Positions 46,673-59,032 of a stretch of DNA of 64,000 nt are shown here, in pieces; within the stretch, counting starts at the first letter, position 1, and the number at the start of each line of letters is the position of its first letter. The DNA lies in NCBI GenBank assembly GCA_002914845.1, contig JXTC01000666.1:8948-72947 (forward strand). Direction: 5' to 3'. A program made the position numbers and the translations under genes. The DNA comes from Trema orientale (Eukaryota; Streptophyta; Magnoliopsida; Rosales; Cannabaceae). The notes under the pieces were generated by a model that ran no database searches, was not told the origin of the DNA, and saw nothing but the letters and a program-made list of their open reading frames with translations.

Positions 46673-49600
46673 GTATTTCTCTTATTGATTTGTCTTATAT
46701 TTATTTTGTTAAAGCTCTTCTTCTTTCTACGTTCCTCTCTCTCTAATAAGTATATATATATATATTGTGTTCATTTTATTTGTGTCATGGTGTTCTTATA
46801 GATTCGGAGATACATTTACAGTGACGTGATCAATCGCCAAGACTTGTGCAAGCTCTTCAATTGTTCCGGCATACAGGTAATTAGTCTCAAATTAATTATT
46901 ATCTGTTTTTTTTTCTTTGACTATTATGACGATTAATCATTTATATAGATATAAATACATATATATGCAGTCAACAATACCATTTTATCATAGAAAATCC
47001 TTTAAAGACTATTGGTTCTAACTTAAAATTAAAAAGAAAAGTACTCTTGTTAGTTAACAGTAAATAGTAGATATTATTATTTAGTACTGGAATCTGGGTT
47101 TTATAATGTGATAGCCTTTTTTTTCCTGAGGAATATAAAATGGTAGGCTTAATATGTAGATATGGCAGTAATTTTTTGTTTTCGTTTTTCAATTTATTTC
47201 TGGTTCAAGCTAGGATAATGTGTCTCATACTCTCATTTATTCAACTATTCCATAAATTCCTCATAAGAATATTGGTATTTTAATTTGTTGTGTTCCCATC
47301 ATTACTACTTGATTAATAATTGCTGAGAGAATTTTGAGTATCAATTTTAAGAGAAAACAAGTTTGTTACATGTTGCACCTTGCTTATTTATATTCTCTTA
47401 AGAGAAAAAACAGAAGTTCATAGATATGTATATATACAGCAAGAATCATCTTTATTTCAAATCATCCTCATTTATTATATATTTAAACATTATTAGTGAG
47501 TTATCAACAATGTTTCCAAAAGTTGGGACCAAAACCAAACCAAACTGTTGGTATAGTTGATAAAGTTTTAATTTGTTTGCTGAGTATATATTTGATCCGT
47601 TCAAAAAAGAATGTATATTTGATCATTAATTATGACATACTATTTTCATAATATTCTAATAATTTGTAGTAAATTTGGTAGCCCAGAGGTTATTAATAGA
47701 TGAGCCCCCTTGACTGCCAACTTTACAGCTAACATTCATTTCGAAATTCATTGTATGTTACTTTTGGACAAAGTTTCTAATTTTAAAAACGGATGGCTAC
47801 AGGAATTAGTGGCTACACGTAATAATTTACTCATGAAACTACCTTTGATAGAGAGGAAAGAAAAGAAAAGAAAAGATACGAGAGAAAAGTGAAAAACATA
47901 TAAGTTTTGTGTTGTTTGATAGGAGGAAAAAGTTGAGAGGAAAAAATGAAACGGAAAAAAATGAGAGTGGTTCCACCATTTTACTACTTGGAATAAATTG
48001 AAAAATATTAATTTATTCTTGATTTAAAAACAAAATAATATATTTAAAAGTGGCGAGCATGGCTGCATGAGGGCACCATCCCCTTTTTACTTCCACACCC
48101 AAAAAAAAAAAAAAAATGTATTTAAAAGTGCGAAATTGTAGTTATACAAAATTATGATTTTCTTTCCTTCTTATATTACTAACAATATTTTAAAAAAATA
48201 AAAAAGGAGAAATTTAAACAATATCCAGAATTGCATGAACCATGTAATATCATTTATATCAGTTGAAAATTCAATTTATTTGTATATTATCTTTACGATT
48301 ACGTGCCGATAATAAATGCTGCTTGAATTTTCCGGAATTTGTTTCATTTTTCTTTTTCTTTTTTTTTTTTCATTTTCAGATTTTCTAGCAATAAACATTG
48401 TACTACTTAATATCAGTTTCATCTTGAGACGTTAAAAAAATTAAATAAATATTGACAGACATATCATACAAATAAAGCAAAAGTGGTATTCTTGAAGCAG
48501 AGGCGTCAGCATCAAGTACATCAACACAACAATAATTTAAAGGAATACAGGTGCCTCATCTGCCATAGGAGTTTGCAGGACAATTCTCGCTACTGCAGTA
48601 TAGCTTGCAAGGTCAGTTAATATTGTATATACACTTAAATCTTTTTATTATTATTATTAAAATTTTGTATACACACGCACTTATGAAGCTAGTTTCTGTT
48701 ACAAGTGTTCACCACTCATAATACCAAAAAATAAATAAATGGGAAACCAAATATATAGGATCATTATTTAGTATGTATTGTTTTTTTAACCTATTTATTA
48801 GTTTTTTTTTTTCAATTGTTGAATTATTATCTAACGACTATAATGATTTAAGTAGTTAGAAAAAAAAAACAATGAATATATATTATTTAATACTTTTTTT
48901 CTCTCCACTTTTATTATGAAAAAATATGCATAATGAATTTTAATTGAACAAAATAATACCTATAAATAGATAATAAATAAATAACCTACTTGAAGTGTTG
49001 TCCTATATATATATGTGTACAAATTATGTATGTATTAACTTTTCAATGATCAATGTAGATATATATGCAAATTATGTATATATAGACTTTTCAATGATCA
49101 ATTATGTGCTGCATTATTTGGTGTATGATTCTCTAAGTGTCATATGGCATGCATAATGAGAATCAGTCGAAAGTATACATGTACGAGAATATGTTCCTAT
49201 AATTTATAGTATTACTTACGTCTCTTAAACTAAGAATTCAGAAAGGTCAATTTGGGATTGGTGTTTTTTAAAAAAAAAAAATGTTATCACTTTCAAGATG
49301 TTGCTAACCGTGCAGTAAAAATCACTTATAAAGATATAACCTTTTATTTTAAGGTGTGTTATGAACATATGCATTATAAAGTGGCATAATACACACTATT
49401 ATGTGAATCTCACCTCAATCAATAGTTTCAAAATTAACACTCATAGTTGCATAGTTAGCTATCCTATTTTACTTTTTAAAATTGCTGTAAAATGTATCAT
49501 ACTTACATGCCTTTGCCAAATGCTTTTGTAGTTCTCTACTTAAACATGTTTTTATCTATAAGACAATATTGTGATTATAGGGCCTCTCTAAGTAAAAATC

Positions 49601-49838
49601 AATGTCAAAACAAGCACCTAATATCAGTCTTTTATATTTTTGGTTGATTTATTACCAGGTTTTGTCTATACATGGAGACGAGCGAAAGAGAAGAATTATT
49701 AGCTGTAATGAGAAAGATGGAGAGCTAAATAAGCTCTGTTTCCAAGTTGGAAATGAAGAATTCCTAGCAGCTTTACCATTTCCAAGGAGGAAAAAACTAA
49801 GGAGAAAAGGAGTACCTCTACGGGCTCCAATGTTCTGA
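46453..49838 (+). CDS. PLATZ family zinc-dependent DNA-binding protein
   Basis: Four exons, all phase 0 with GT-AG introns: 46453-46638, 46802-46876, 48459-48611 and 49659-49838, encoding 197 residues. PLATZ proteins are plant-specific nuclear factors that bind A/T-rich DNA and usually repress transcription. The first zinc motif is perfect: C25-x2-H28-x11-C40-x2-C43-x4-C48-x2-C51-x3-H55-x2-H58. The second is C-x2-C-x10-C-x3-C in CLICHRSLQDNSRYCSIAC (exon 3). IRRYIYSDVINRQDL and NKAKVVFLKQR match the conserved core, and the C-terminus RRKGVPLRAPMF is the family signature. The N-terminus (PRWLIVMYKTIFF) and the short tail are divergent, and the usual acidic/Ser-rich region is short. The ATG at 46453 is the best visible start, but ATATGCAG at 46451-46458 could be a splice acceptor, so an upstream exon is possible. 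AATAAA follows at 49939. No stops, so it looks functional. Confidence 0.9.
46639..46801 (+). other. PLATZ intron 1 with (ATT)n microsatellite
   Basis: 163-bp intron. The donor GTAATT runs directly into about eleven ATT units (46641-46673), and a (TA)n run follows at about 46752-46764. Confidence 0.85.
46877..48458 (+). other. PLATZ intron 2
   Basis: 1582 bp, AT-rich, between ...CSGIQ and TYHTN.... It contains A-rich and GA-rich stretches (47855-47960, 48097-48117) and no recognisable inserted gene. The reading frame at 47710-47892 is not coding-like. Confidence 0.8.
48612..49658 (+). other. PLATZ intron 3
   Basis: 1047 bp, AT-rich, between ...SIACK and VLSIHGD.... A short imperfect direct repeat (TTTTCAATGATCAAT near 49038 and 49090) is present; nothing else recognised. 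Confidence 0.8.
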
Positions 49839-49938
49839 TTAGCTGTAGCGATTTTGTATGTATAAATGCTAAACCCTGTGTAATTATCAGTATAACTTAT
49901 TTTGGTTAATCCATGACTAGACATAAGATTTCATGCGT

Positions 49939-49944
49939 AATAAA
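49939..49944 (+). terminator. Candidate polyadenylation signal of the PLATZ gene
   Basis: AATAAA about 100 bp after the stop codon, within the normal range for a plant 3' UTR. A TTGTGT-like upstream element is near 49870. Confidence 0.5.
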
Positions 49945-50189
49945 ATGGTTAAATCGTGTTGGAGTTCGTGTTAATCATGATGCTTTCATAATTAATAACT
50001 TGGACGCTACTAATCTTTCATATTAAAAAAATAATATTTTTATTTCGTGGATTTTATAATAAAAAACATTATAGATCACGTTTAGTGTGCCACATTGTAT
50101 TGTATTATATTGTGATGTATTGTATTATTCTATTACAATGTTATGCTTGGTTTCACGTTGTATTAAGATGTTGCATCAAATGTTAATTT
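49945..50189. other. Short intergenic stretch
   Basis: AT-rich sequence with repeated TTGTATTRTATTG phrases near 50094-50165. Nothing else recognised. Confidence 0.4.
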
Positions 50190-50375
50190 TTAAAAATATT
50201 ACTTTCAAAAATAATTAGAAAAATAACACTTCTAAAAAATTATTTAGAAAAATATCACTCCAAAATTACCACTTTTCAAATGCTAGTTTTTAAAATATCA
50301 CTTTTAAAAACTTATTTAAAAAGTATCACTTTTAAAAATTTATTTCAAAAAATACCACTTTTAAAAAGGGATAAA
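50190..50375. repeat. Tandem repeats of about 30 bp
   Basis: About six degenerate units of the form ATATCACTTTTAAAAACTTA. The same phrase occurs in the arms of the MULE-like fold-back elements (ATATCACTTTTTAAAAAATA), so this may be an expanded fragment of that family. Confidence 0.5.
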
Positions 50376-50749
50376 GTGGTGTGAGAGAAAGTAATGAGAG
50401 ATAAATGGATGACATAAAAATTAAGGAAAGAAAAAGTAATGAGAGAGAAAATAAGGATAAAGAGTATTGTACAATACATATTATAATATACAGACATTTT
50501 TTTCGGTATTAGATAATATATTCCGAACTCAATTTTAATATCGTATTAAATAGTACAATAAAAAAGCACAATCAAACATATTATTGTGTTTAATTAATAT
50601 AATACATAATTTTTATAGGATACCAAATATAAGCTTTAAGAATTATAAAATGTGTGTTGAGTTCAAATCTCTACCCTCCTAGATAAGGGTGAAAAAAGTG
50701 CAGAAAATAAATAAATATTAGTAAATTCTACAATAAATAATGTGTTTTA

Positions 50750-51045
50750 AGGATGAATTGTAGAAAAATAAAAAAGTACTCTGAGAATTGAGTATTTTGC
50801 AATTTAAACATGAATGCAATGTAAACTTGAAGTTTGAATATTATAAAATATTATCATAAGATTAGGAATTTGCAAAATCCAATATTTGTACATATTTTTG
50901 GACTAATTTTAGTAACAAAAATTGTTTTTTACTTGTTATTGAAAAAGTCAATCCAAGATATTAATTTTCAAAAATTTTTATTATCAGGGTATTATTTTGC
51001 TAAACTTTAAAATTAAAATTGCAGAAGACCCAAATTTCATATTAT
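50750..51045. mobile_element. Fold-back MITE, relative of 3292-3658
   Basis: Shares ordered blocks with 3292-3658: GATGAATTGTAGAAAAATA, AAGATTAGGAATTTGCAAAA, CTAATTTTAGTAAC, GAAAAAGTCAATCCAAGATA and GGGTATTATTTTGC. It is more diverged, with the outer ends blurred. No TSD found. Confidence 0.55.
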
Positions 51046-53034
51046 TTTATTTATTTTTTTTTATTTTTTTTTTTTTAGTTTTAACGTGTTTTAAAGCGGG
51101 GAACAATATTTTGCGATTTGACGATTTCTACTCTATTAAATATTTGAAAGCATGCTTTCTCGAAAAAAAAAAAAAAAGAAATATTTGAAAGCATGCACGT
51201 GTACACCTGACGTCCCATGGTCTAGTTTGTTATATCACGTGCTATTAGTAATCGGTAGAATCGTTGTTTACGAATAATTATTAGCTCACATAATGTAGCC
51301 AAATTGAATAGAGAATTCTTGGACATCATATTTATTCAGTGATTAATGACTGTACTTATCAGTAATTTAAATATTAGTCCAATTAACCCATAAACTAGCA
51401 TATGAGTAGCAAGTACACTTTATTCGTGATTGATTACAAGTAAATCTCAGCAAAATATATATATACATATGTATATTAAAAGTTATTTAAGTTAATATAT
51501 ATATATATATATTAGAAGTTAATTAAGGCAATTTGGCAACTTTACGGAAATTAAGTTTTAAAAAAAATGGTGAATAATACAAGAAACTCTTTTTTCAAAG
51601 CAAAACCTCAACTGGAGATTTATTTATTCACGAAAAAAGAAAATTCAGATAAAGAAAAGAAATAAAAGAAACTGAAAATCTCAAATAACTAGCCAAATAT
51701 TAATTTTTTTTATATATAATACAGGCTCCTCAAGAGAATAATATTAATAAAAGCTTAAAAGTATCAATTACAATACAAAAGCAGAGGATAACAATTTGAA
51801 ATTCCTAAAAAAATGAGATAAAAAATGGATCACAAATACAACAATAACAAGATTGTGGGATACCATAATTCTCCAAGAGAAGAAGATAACAATGACTATC
51901 AGTAAATAATTGCCTTCATATACTACTGGATTGCATTCTTGGTGGCTAGAATACTGTGATTCTAACACCAAATGAGATCTACACTTGCTGAAAAAGAAAA
52001 CTAATTACTTATCTGTATTGCAAATCTAAATCCGAAGAAAAAATTCTCAGATTTAAGATCTAGTAAAGGGAACTAAAAACTCACACAGATTAAAAATCTG
52101 ATGATACTATAACCAGATCTAAATCTGGACTTATTATAAAAAGAAAGAAATAAAAAATGGAAAAACCTCTCATCTCCAAAGAAGACCAAGGAGGAGAAGG
52201 GAGTAGGAGGAGAGGCCGGAGAAGGAGATCAAAGCACTCCTCTCCGGTCTCTTGTGAAAGCGTCTGGCAAAGAATTTTTGAGAGAGAAAGAAAATGAGGT
52301 TTGGGCTTTTTTTTTTTAGCCAAATATTAATTATAAGGAGAGTTTTTTGGAATATTTTATGCGTTGAGTTTAGGAAGAACATGGTGAGAAAATGAAACTA
52401 TCAAAGTAATTTTTGGAGTTATAACATAGAATGAAACTGCCAAATTTATTTTAGAATTTTAAAAAATAACTTATAAGTAGATTTTTCTTTACGTTTCTAG
52501 AAATTTAAAAGGTTTTACCTATCCACTCTTTTTATTAGTTTTGGATAGAGTAGTGTCTTCTGATTTTATTAAATATATGTGAAATAAGAGGATATGACGG
52601 TTGGTATTTCATTAATTACTTAGTTAAGATTTCATTATCCAAGAACTTTATAGTTCTATAAGTTGATATTTAATTCTCTATCTAAATAAAGTTGTGGTGT
52701 TCATATCTATGACAAAATTGCATTACAAAAGTTGTGGTATTTCATTGTTTGCAATGTACATAATATTGCATTACCAAAATATCAAGCTCTAAATCATCAT
52801 TCTTGATCTGTATCTTTTAACATCCCAAAAAATACAAATCATGACCATGAGTTTACCACCCATTTCAAGATAAAGAAAGATGCACACTAATTATCATAAG
52901 TATCAGAATATATGCTAGCTCTCAATCACGGTACTCATATGAAGAAACAAATCGTGCTCATTTTCAATGTATCTAGCATATACTAGAGTTTTTACATAAA
53001 GTAATACTTCCATGGCTCAAGACTTATTATTAAT
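51046..53034. other. Intergenic, 2 kb, no gene recognised
   Basis: AT-rich with T- and A-runs (51051-51076, 51163-51178) and (TA)n at 51497-51512. The 52140-52290 block is locally GC-richer and purine-rich, with minus-strand reading frames at 52090-52382 that show no domain. It could be a degraded leader of a lost gene, but I cannot support that. Confidence 0.45.
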
Positions 53035-53226
53035 TGAAGAATTATATTTCCGAAGATGAATATCTCTTTATTCATATTTTTTATTTGATAATATACATGT
53101 ATATATAGGTGAAGAAATCCTACAATCAATCAATACAAGAAAATCTCCCAAAATTAATCCTATACAGTTATTAATGACTAGGCATAGTCCCACAGCTAAT
53201 ATATAACTAAATACAAAATCTCAATA
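53035..53226 (-). repeat. 3' LTR of copia element 3
   Basis: 192 bp in plus coordinates from TGAAGAATTATATTT to ...AATCTCAATA. Shares GAAAATCTCCCAAAATTAAT and the TATATATAGGTGAAG promoter-like region with the other LTR. Confidence 0.85.
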
Positions 53227-53239
53227 CTCCTCCTTAAGT

Positions 53240-56200
53240 TGGTGCATAGACGTTGTGTATGCCTAACTTGCTTAAAAACTTTGAGTATACTCGGTTTAAG
53301 ACTGCTTTGGTGTGAATGTCAGCTAATTAATCCTCTGATCAAATCTTAGGTAATTCTAAAATATTCTTTTCCAATTTCTCCTTGACGAAAACCTATCAAC
53401 CTCAACATACTTTGTTTGATTATGCTGGATTGAATTATAGACAATATCACGTGCTGCTTTATTATTACAAAACAATTGTATTAGTTGCTCAGATGGGAAA
53501 CCCAAATCTTGTAAGAGAAGTCTTAGCCATAACATCTCACATAGTCCAAAAGCCAATCCTCAGAGTTCGGCTTCTCCGCTTGAACGAGCAACAACATTCA
53601 GCTTCTTGCTTCTCTATATCACTAGATTGCCTCCCACAAGTATAGAATATATCATGTAGTATATATCTCCTGTCATCCTTAAATCCGCCCCAATCTGCAG
53701 CTGTATATGCATCCATGTTTTGATGATTTTCATTTTTAGAGAACATTATTCCCTTTCATGGAGCAGATTTCAGATATTTTAAAATGTGCATAAAAGTATT
53801 CATATGCTTCTCACTAGGATTATGCATAAATTGATTGACAACACTTAATACATAAGCAAGATCTAGTCTTGTGTGTGTTAAATACATTAATCTCCCCACA
53901 AATCTCTGGTATCTTTTTTTATTGACTCGTACTTGATCTGACTCAATACACAACTTCAAATCTTCTTCTATTGGTGTATCAGCTAGTTGATATGCTGACA
54001 TTCTAGTTTCATGCAATAAATCTAAGGAATATTTTCTTTAGGCAAGAAATACTCCTTTGGTTGATCGAGACATTTTAATTCCAATAAAGTACTTTAAAGA
54101 ACCTAAATCTTTCATTTCAAATTCTTGAGATAAGTAATCCCATAAATATTTTTTTCTTTTGAATCATTTATTGTAACAATCATGTCTTTTACATAAACAA
54201 TGAGTGCAGTAATCTTTTCATGCAGTTTTTTTGGAACAGAGTATGGTTGGAATTGCTTTGATGGTAGCCAAATGCTTTCATAGATTTTGTGAATCTTCCA
54301 AACTAAGCTCTTGGAGATTGTTTCAGTCCATACAATAATTTCTTTAGTCTGTATACCTTTTGACTGTGTCTTTCCAATATGATGCACCAAGATGGGAGAT
54401 CCATGTAAACTTCTTCGGGATAATTCGATATGTAGAAAGGAATTCTTCACAGCAAATTGTTGTAATAGCCAATCTAAGTTTGTGGCTGAAGACAAAAAAA
54501 CAAGAATTGTGTTGATTTTGGTTACATGAGCAAATGGTTCTATGTAATCGATCCCATATATTTGAGTATATCCTTTCACCACCAATCTCGCTTTAAAGCG
54601 TTCAATTGCAGCATCAACTTTGTACTTCACAATATAAATCCATCAACACTCAACTTGTTTCTTCCCAAGTGATAGGTCAACAAGTTCCCATATTTCATTC
54701 TTTTATAAAGATTTCATCTCTTCATTCATAGCTACCTTTTATCTGGGTTAATTAATGCTTCCTGCACACTATTTGGAATAGATACATTAGATAATTGATT
54801 TATAATTGACAAATTTTATTCTAATAGGTAATGGTTGGACACATAATGACTTATGGAGTATTTAACTTTACTAGATAGATTAGGCTCGTAAGTAAGTTTA
54901 GGAATACCTCTAGTGTTGCGATTGGATAATTGTCTCTTTATTGGCTCAAACTCTAGATCAAAAACATCATCAGCAAGCGACGTGTATGGTATATCAGACA
55001 AAGATGAAGCTATACCTGAACCATGTAGAATCAAGATGTCAGACAAAGAGGCACCATTTATAGTCTATTTTTTAGATTATGTGTGTTTATTACCACTTTG
55101 ATCCAAGATTATACCACTCCAATCCAATTCACCCATTTCTTGATCAATTAGTTGAGTTTGTGAGTCATTCTTGCTTAGATCTTCATCATCTTCCTTAGAG
55201 TTAGAGTCATAGTCTAGGGTCTGAATTTCCTCTCGATACTCCCCTTGAAGTTCAGACTCTGAAAAATAGATTATATGTTCATATAAAAGAACGTCCATTG
55301 TAACATATATGCGTTGTGTTGGTGGGTGATAATACTAATATCCCTTTTGTTGAGCAGCAAAGCCAACAAAATACATCGTAGTGCACAAGGAGTAAGCTTG
55401 TGGTGTTGATGGTTATGAAGGTGCATAAACACTACACACCCAAAGACATGAGAAGATAAGTTTGGGACAGTTAAAGAGACAATTGCTTCATTGAGAGCAT
55501 TAAAAGATGTTTGAGACCCAAGAGAGTTGGATGGGATTCCATGGATAAGGTATGCTGCAATAGAAAAGGGTCTCTCCCCAACAAAATAACAGCATATGAG
55601 CTCCTATTGATAATGCACGAAATATCTCCAAAAGATGTGTATTTTTCCACTCAACAATCTCGTTCTATTGGGGCATTTCAAAGTAGGTAGTTTCATAAAT
55701 GTTTCTATGTATTTCCAAATATTGTTGAAGTTCAAAACTCCTATATTCGCCACCATTGTCACTGCGAAGAACCTAATTTTGTATTTTGTATTGAGTATAA
55801 ATGATTTTATAAAACTTTTGAAATAAGAGATTTACCTCCACTTTTGGTCTTCATTAAGCATATTACCCATGTCATTTTGGTACAATAATCAATAAATGTA
55901 ACAAACTAAGAAGGACCTCCTAAAGTAGTAACTTTGGAAGGACCTAGACATCAAAATGAATAACCATAAATGGAACTAGACTTTTATTTAAAACTCGTGA
56001 AAAAAGAATACGATGACTTTTAGCAAGTTCACAAACACTAAAAATGAGAAATATCAATTTTTTTCAAACATACTAGGAAATATTTTTCTTAAGTAACCAA
56101 AAGAAATATGTCCCAAATGCTGGTGCCATAGCAAAATTTCAAAGTTCTTTTTCTCCCCCTCAAATCCATCCATTAGTAAAGTTTGGTGTAACTTATCCGA

Positions 56201-57526
56201 ACTCGTAGGCACTAGGTCTAAATAGTACAGCTTTCCATGCTTGATATCATACCCAATTGTATGCTTCGTTTGAATGTCCTTGTATACACAAAAATCAGAC
56301 TTAAAAATTATAATACAAGATTAAGAGAAAGTTATTTGTGAAATAGATAAAAGATGAAATCTATAGATGGAATAATAAGCACAAAGTCTAAATGTAAGTT
56401 ATCACTGAGAGACAAAGATCTTTCTCCAAGAACTGGGGTTGAGGTTTCAATGGCAATAGAAACTGATGGTTGTACGGATGGTTTAAGAGATAAAATCTAT
56501 CTAGAATCGAATGTCATGTAATCTGTAACACTAAAATCAACTATCCATGTACTATTAAAAATAGAGATACACACATTACAAACCTTATCACTATTGTTCG
56601 TTGTAGTTACTAAGGCTGAGGATTTCTCTGTCACATCTGTCATCTTCTTTGCTTCACCAATAGTAACAGCACTTGTGGATGTGTTATTGGGATTATTCTC
56701 CCGATTATGATCCCACCAATCTGGATATCTATTCAGTTCAAAATATTTATTCTTTGTATGGCCAGTTTTCAAGTAGTGGATGCATTTAAGACTTGTCTTA
56801 TCTATATTATTGTCAATTTTTGGATGGTTAAATCGATTCTAGGCTACCAAGTCAGAGGCATCAGTGTTTACAGATTCACAATTTAGAGTTGTACGACATA
56901 TTGCTTCTTGTCTAACAATAGAGTAAAATTTTTTTGAGATCTAGACTCGAATCTTTGTGCAGAATTTCTCCACGAATATGTTCAAACTCTCTATCTAATT
57001 TGGCAAGAAAAATGTGTATCTTGAGCTAGTTAATAGATTTTCTATATGATTGTACATCATCAGGATGCTTCGTGGCTATTTTATCACGATGATCGAGCAC
57101 TTGGAATATTTCAGTCAACTTTCTATAATATAGAGAGAGTAGTCTCCTATTTTGTTTGACAACTCTTTAGTTCATGGAAAAAACTTGTAATTCATCATTT
57201 CCATCAGAGAAGGCTTTTGCCAAGGCACTCTAAATATCACTAGCAGTAGTTAAGCATAGGTAACACTTCATAATATCTAGAGACATTGACATTAATAACT
57301 ACCTCTTGACTTTTTTACTTTTTATATTTATCATCAGATTCTATAGGTAGCCTTTTCTTGCCATTAATATCGGACAATTTTTCACGTTCAGTAATGTGCA
57401 TTTCCGTGAGTTGAGACTAGGCATCATAGTTAGACTTTGTAAGATTGAATCTTGCATTGAAAATGCTAGCTAACTAAACAACAATTGGAACAAATTTTAT
57501 TCCAGATACATTATTTTTTTCACTCA
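53240..57526 (-). pseudogene. Decayed gag-pol of copia element 3
   Basis: Read on the minus strand: Gag from about 57526 (MSEKNNVSGIKFVPI) with many stops; a degenerate zinc knuckle region (HYLKTGHTKNKYFELN) and DWWDHNRENN (about 56780-56690); a protease remnant WIVDFSVTDYMTFDS, where the active-site DSGA has become DFSV (about 56545-56500); a badly decayed integrase (about 56450-55320); reverse transcriptase (AIERFKARLVVKGYTQIYG, about 54605-54550; QFAVKNSFLH); YVKDM in place of YVDDM near 54190; RNase H (GRLMYLTHTRLDLAYVLSVV; MDAYTAADWGG; ICxNKAA-type block LFCNNKAARDI, about 53900-53400). Both catalytic centres visible here are mutated. It is the most degraded copia coding region in the window. 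Confidence 0.85.
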
Positions 57527-57540
57527 TCCTCTTTTCCTCC

Positions 57541-57705
57541 TTTTTTTTTGGTTTCCTTCTTTTTTTTTTTTCCTTTTTTTTAAGTTAAAAAAAAAAAAAA
57601 AACTTGGCTAGAATTTAGACTGTATTATACTAGGCCCAAAGTTTAAAAAAAATAGTCTGACCTAACAACAACAACAACAACAACAACAATAATAATAATT
57701 AATAA
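57541..57705. repeat. Poly(T)/poly(A) and (AAC)n(AAT)n tract in the leader of copia element 3
   Basis: T-rich run with scattered C and G (57541-57582), an A-run (57587-57602) and (AAC)n followed by (AAT)n at 57664-57700. It lies between the primer site and Gag, where plant copia leaders often carry simple repeats. Confidence 0.7.
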
Positions 57706-58146
57706 AGTTGACAAAAAAACTGAGGTAAGTATTATACGGGTTCAATAGTCAAGTTCAATGGCACGCCGTTAAAAAGAGGCGCTCACAATTGCTACACAAG
57801 GTGTAGCAACAAAAATGAGATGAGGAATGAATAAGGAGCTTGCTGATGCCGTCGAACTAGTCTGATCGGGTTCAACAGCAAGTTCACGGTTAGTTCAACA
57901 GATGTCGTAAGTGATCACAGCTCGACTGATTTCGATGGTTTGTAGTAGTGCGATCGCCCTGGATGGGATCTCCAATCAACAGACTCACGATTGGATGAGC
58001 TGATGAGGCTTGTAGTGGTGCGATTATAGGTTTGTTGTATGCCTGCTTCTCTCCCTTTTTAAGGATTTAGGATTTGGATTGGTACTGATATGATATTTTT
58101 CTTTAATTGGATTTAGTATACAAAACCAATATTGGCTTTGGTACCA

Positions 58147-58345
58147 TGAAGAAATACATTTATGAAGATGAATATGTTTTTATTCGTATCTTTCATTTGA
58201 TAATATATAGGTATATATATATAGGTGAAGATATCCTACAATTACTACAAGAAAATCTCCCAAAATTAATCATATACAGTCATCAATGACTAAGCATAAT
58301 CCCACAGCTAATATACAACTAAATACAGTAAATCAAATCTCAATA
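58147..58345 (-). repeat. 5' LTR of copia element 3
   Basis: 199 bp. Closely similar to 53035-53226, with a few small indels, for example an extra AGTAAATC near the end. Confidence 0.85.
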
Positions 58346-58350
58346 TTAAT

Positions 58351-59032
58351 GTACAAAACTCCACAGTTTTGTATAAGAAAAGTATCCAACTTTTCTCATT
58401 AGTTATGAATAATTATTTAGATTTATCATAGAGAATTATGTCTCAAATAAGCAAATAAATTTACTTATATAATACTCTTCAATATAATAAAAAAAAGAAG
58501 ATTTGGCATTTAGTAAACAATAATCAAATATTATCAAAAATATGAACGGATAAGTCTATCTTTGTTGTAATATTAAATACACAATGAAAGTAATAAAACA
58601 AATTTTTGGTAATATACCTAACAACATAAACAAAATGTGATAGATATTTAACGCCTTTAGAGATATTAATGCTTATAAGTTGACTAAGCATCTCATTTAT
58701 GAGTTAATTATCTATGTGAATGATCAAAACTCAATTATTTCTCAGCCCGCTGAAAAAAGTTCGTGGGAACTTGAATTGCAAAATAGTACTCATCTATATC
58801 ACAAAGTTTTACCCATATTATATGTGTATTTGGGTGACAACTTATTGTGATTATTATATGCTCATCTTATATAGCTTAAAGAAATAAGCATGAGACATTT
58901 GAACAACAAATACATAAAATAGAGTGAAATGAGTTCCAAGGACCAGGGAGTTAGAAAACCCAATTTTGATAAAAATTAATTAGAAATAAGAGTAAGGTTG
59001 ATTAGCATTTTAAGTGGCACTACCAGTAATCA
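58351..59032. other. Intergenic, nothing recognised
   Basis: AT-rich sequence to the right of copia element 3; no gene seen. Confidence 0.5.

Larger units (their letters stand above)
53035..58345 (-). mobile_element. Copia element 3, full length, perfect TSD TTAAT
   Basis: 5311 bp on the minus strand. The LTRs are short: 53035-53226 (192 bp, 3' LTR of the element) and 58147-58345 (199 bp, 5' LTR). TTAAT flanks both sides (53030-53034 and 58346-58350). Next to the 5' LTR, minus-strand TGGTACCAAAGCC is a primer-site variant. Next to the 3' LTR, the polypurine tract AAGGAGGAG precedes TATTGAGATT; the usual TG start has become TA. Confidence 0.88.

Noticed and set aside
51768..52382. Minus-strand frames between the PLATZ gene and copia element 3
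   Set aside because: No domain, no splice structure and no conserved motif that I could see.
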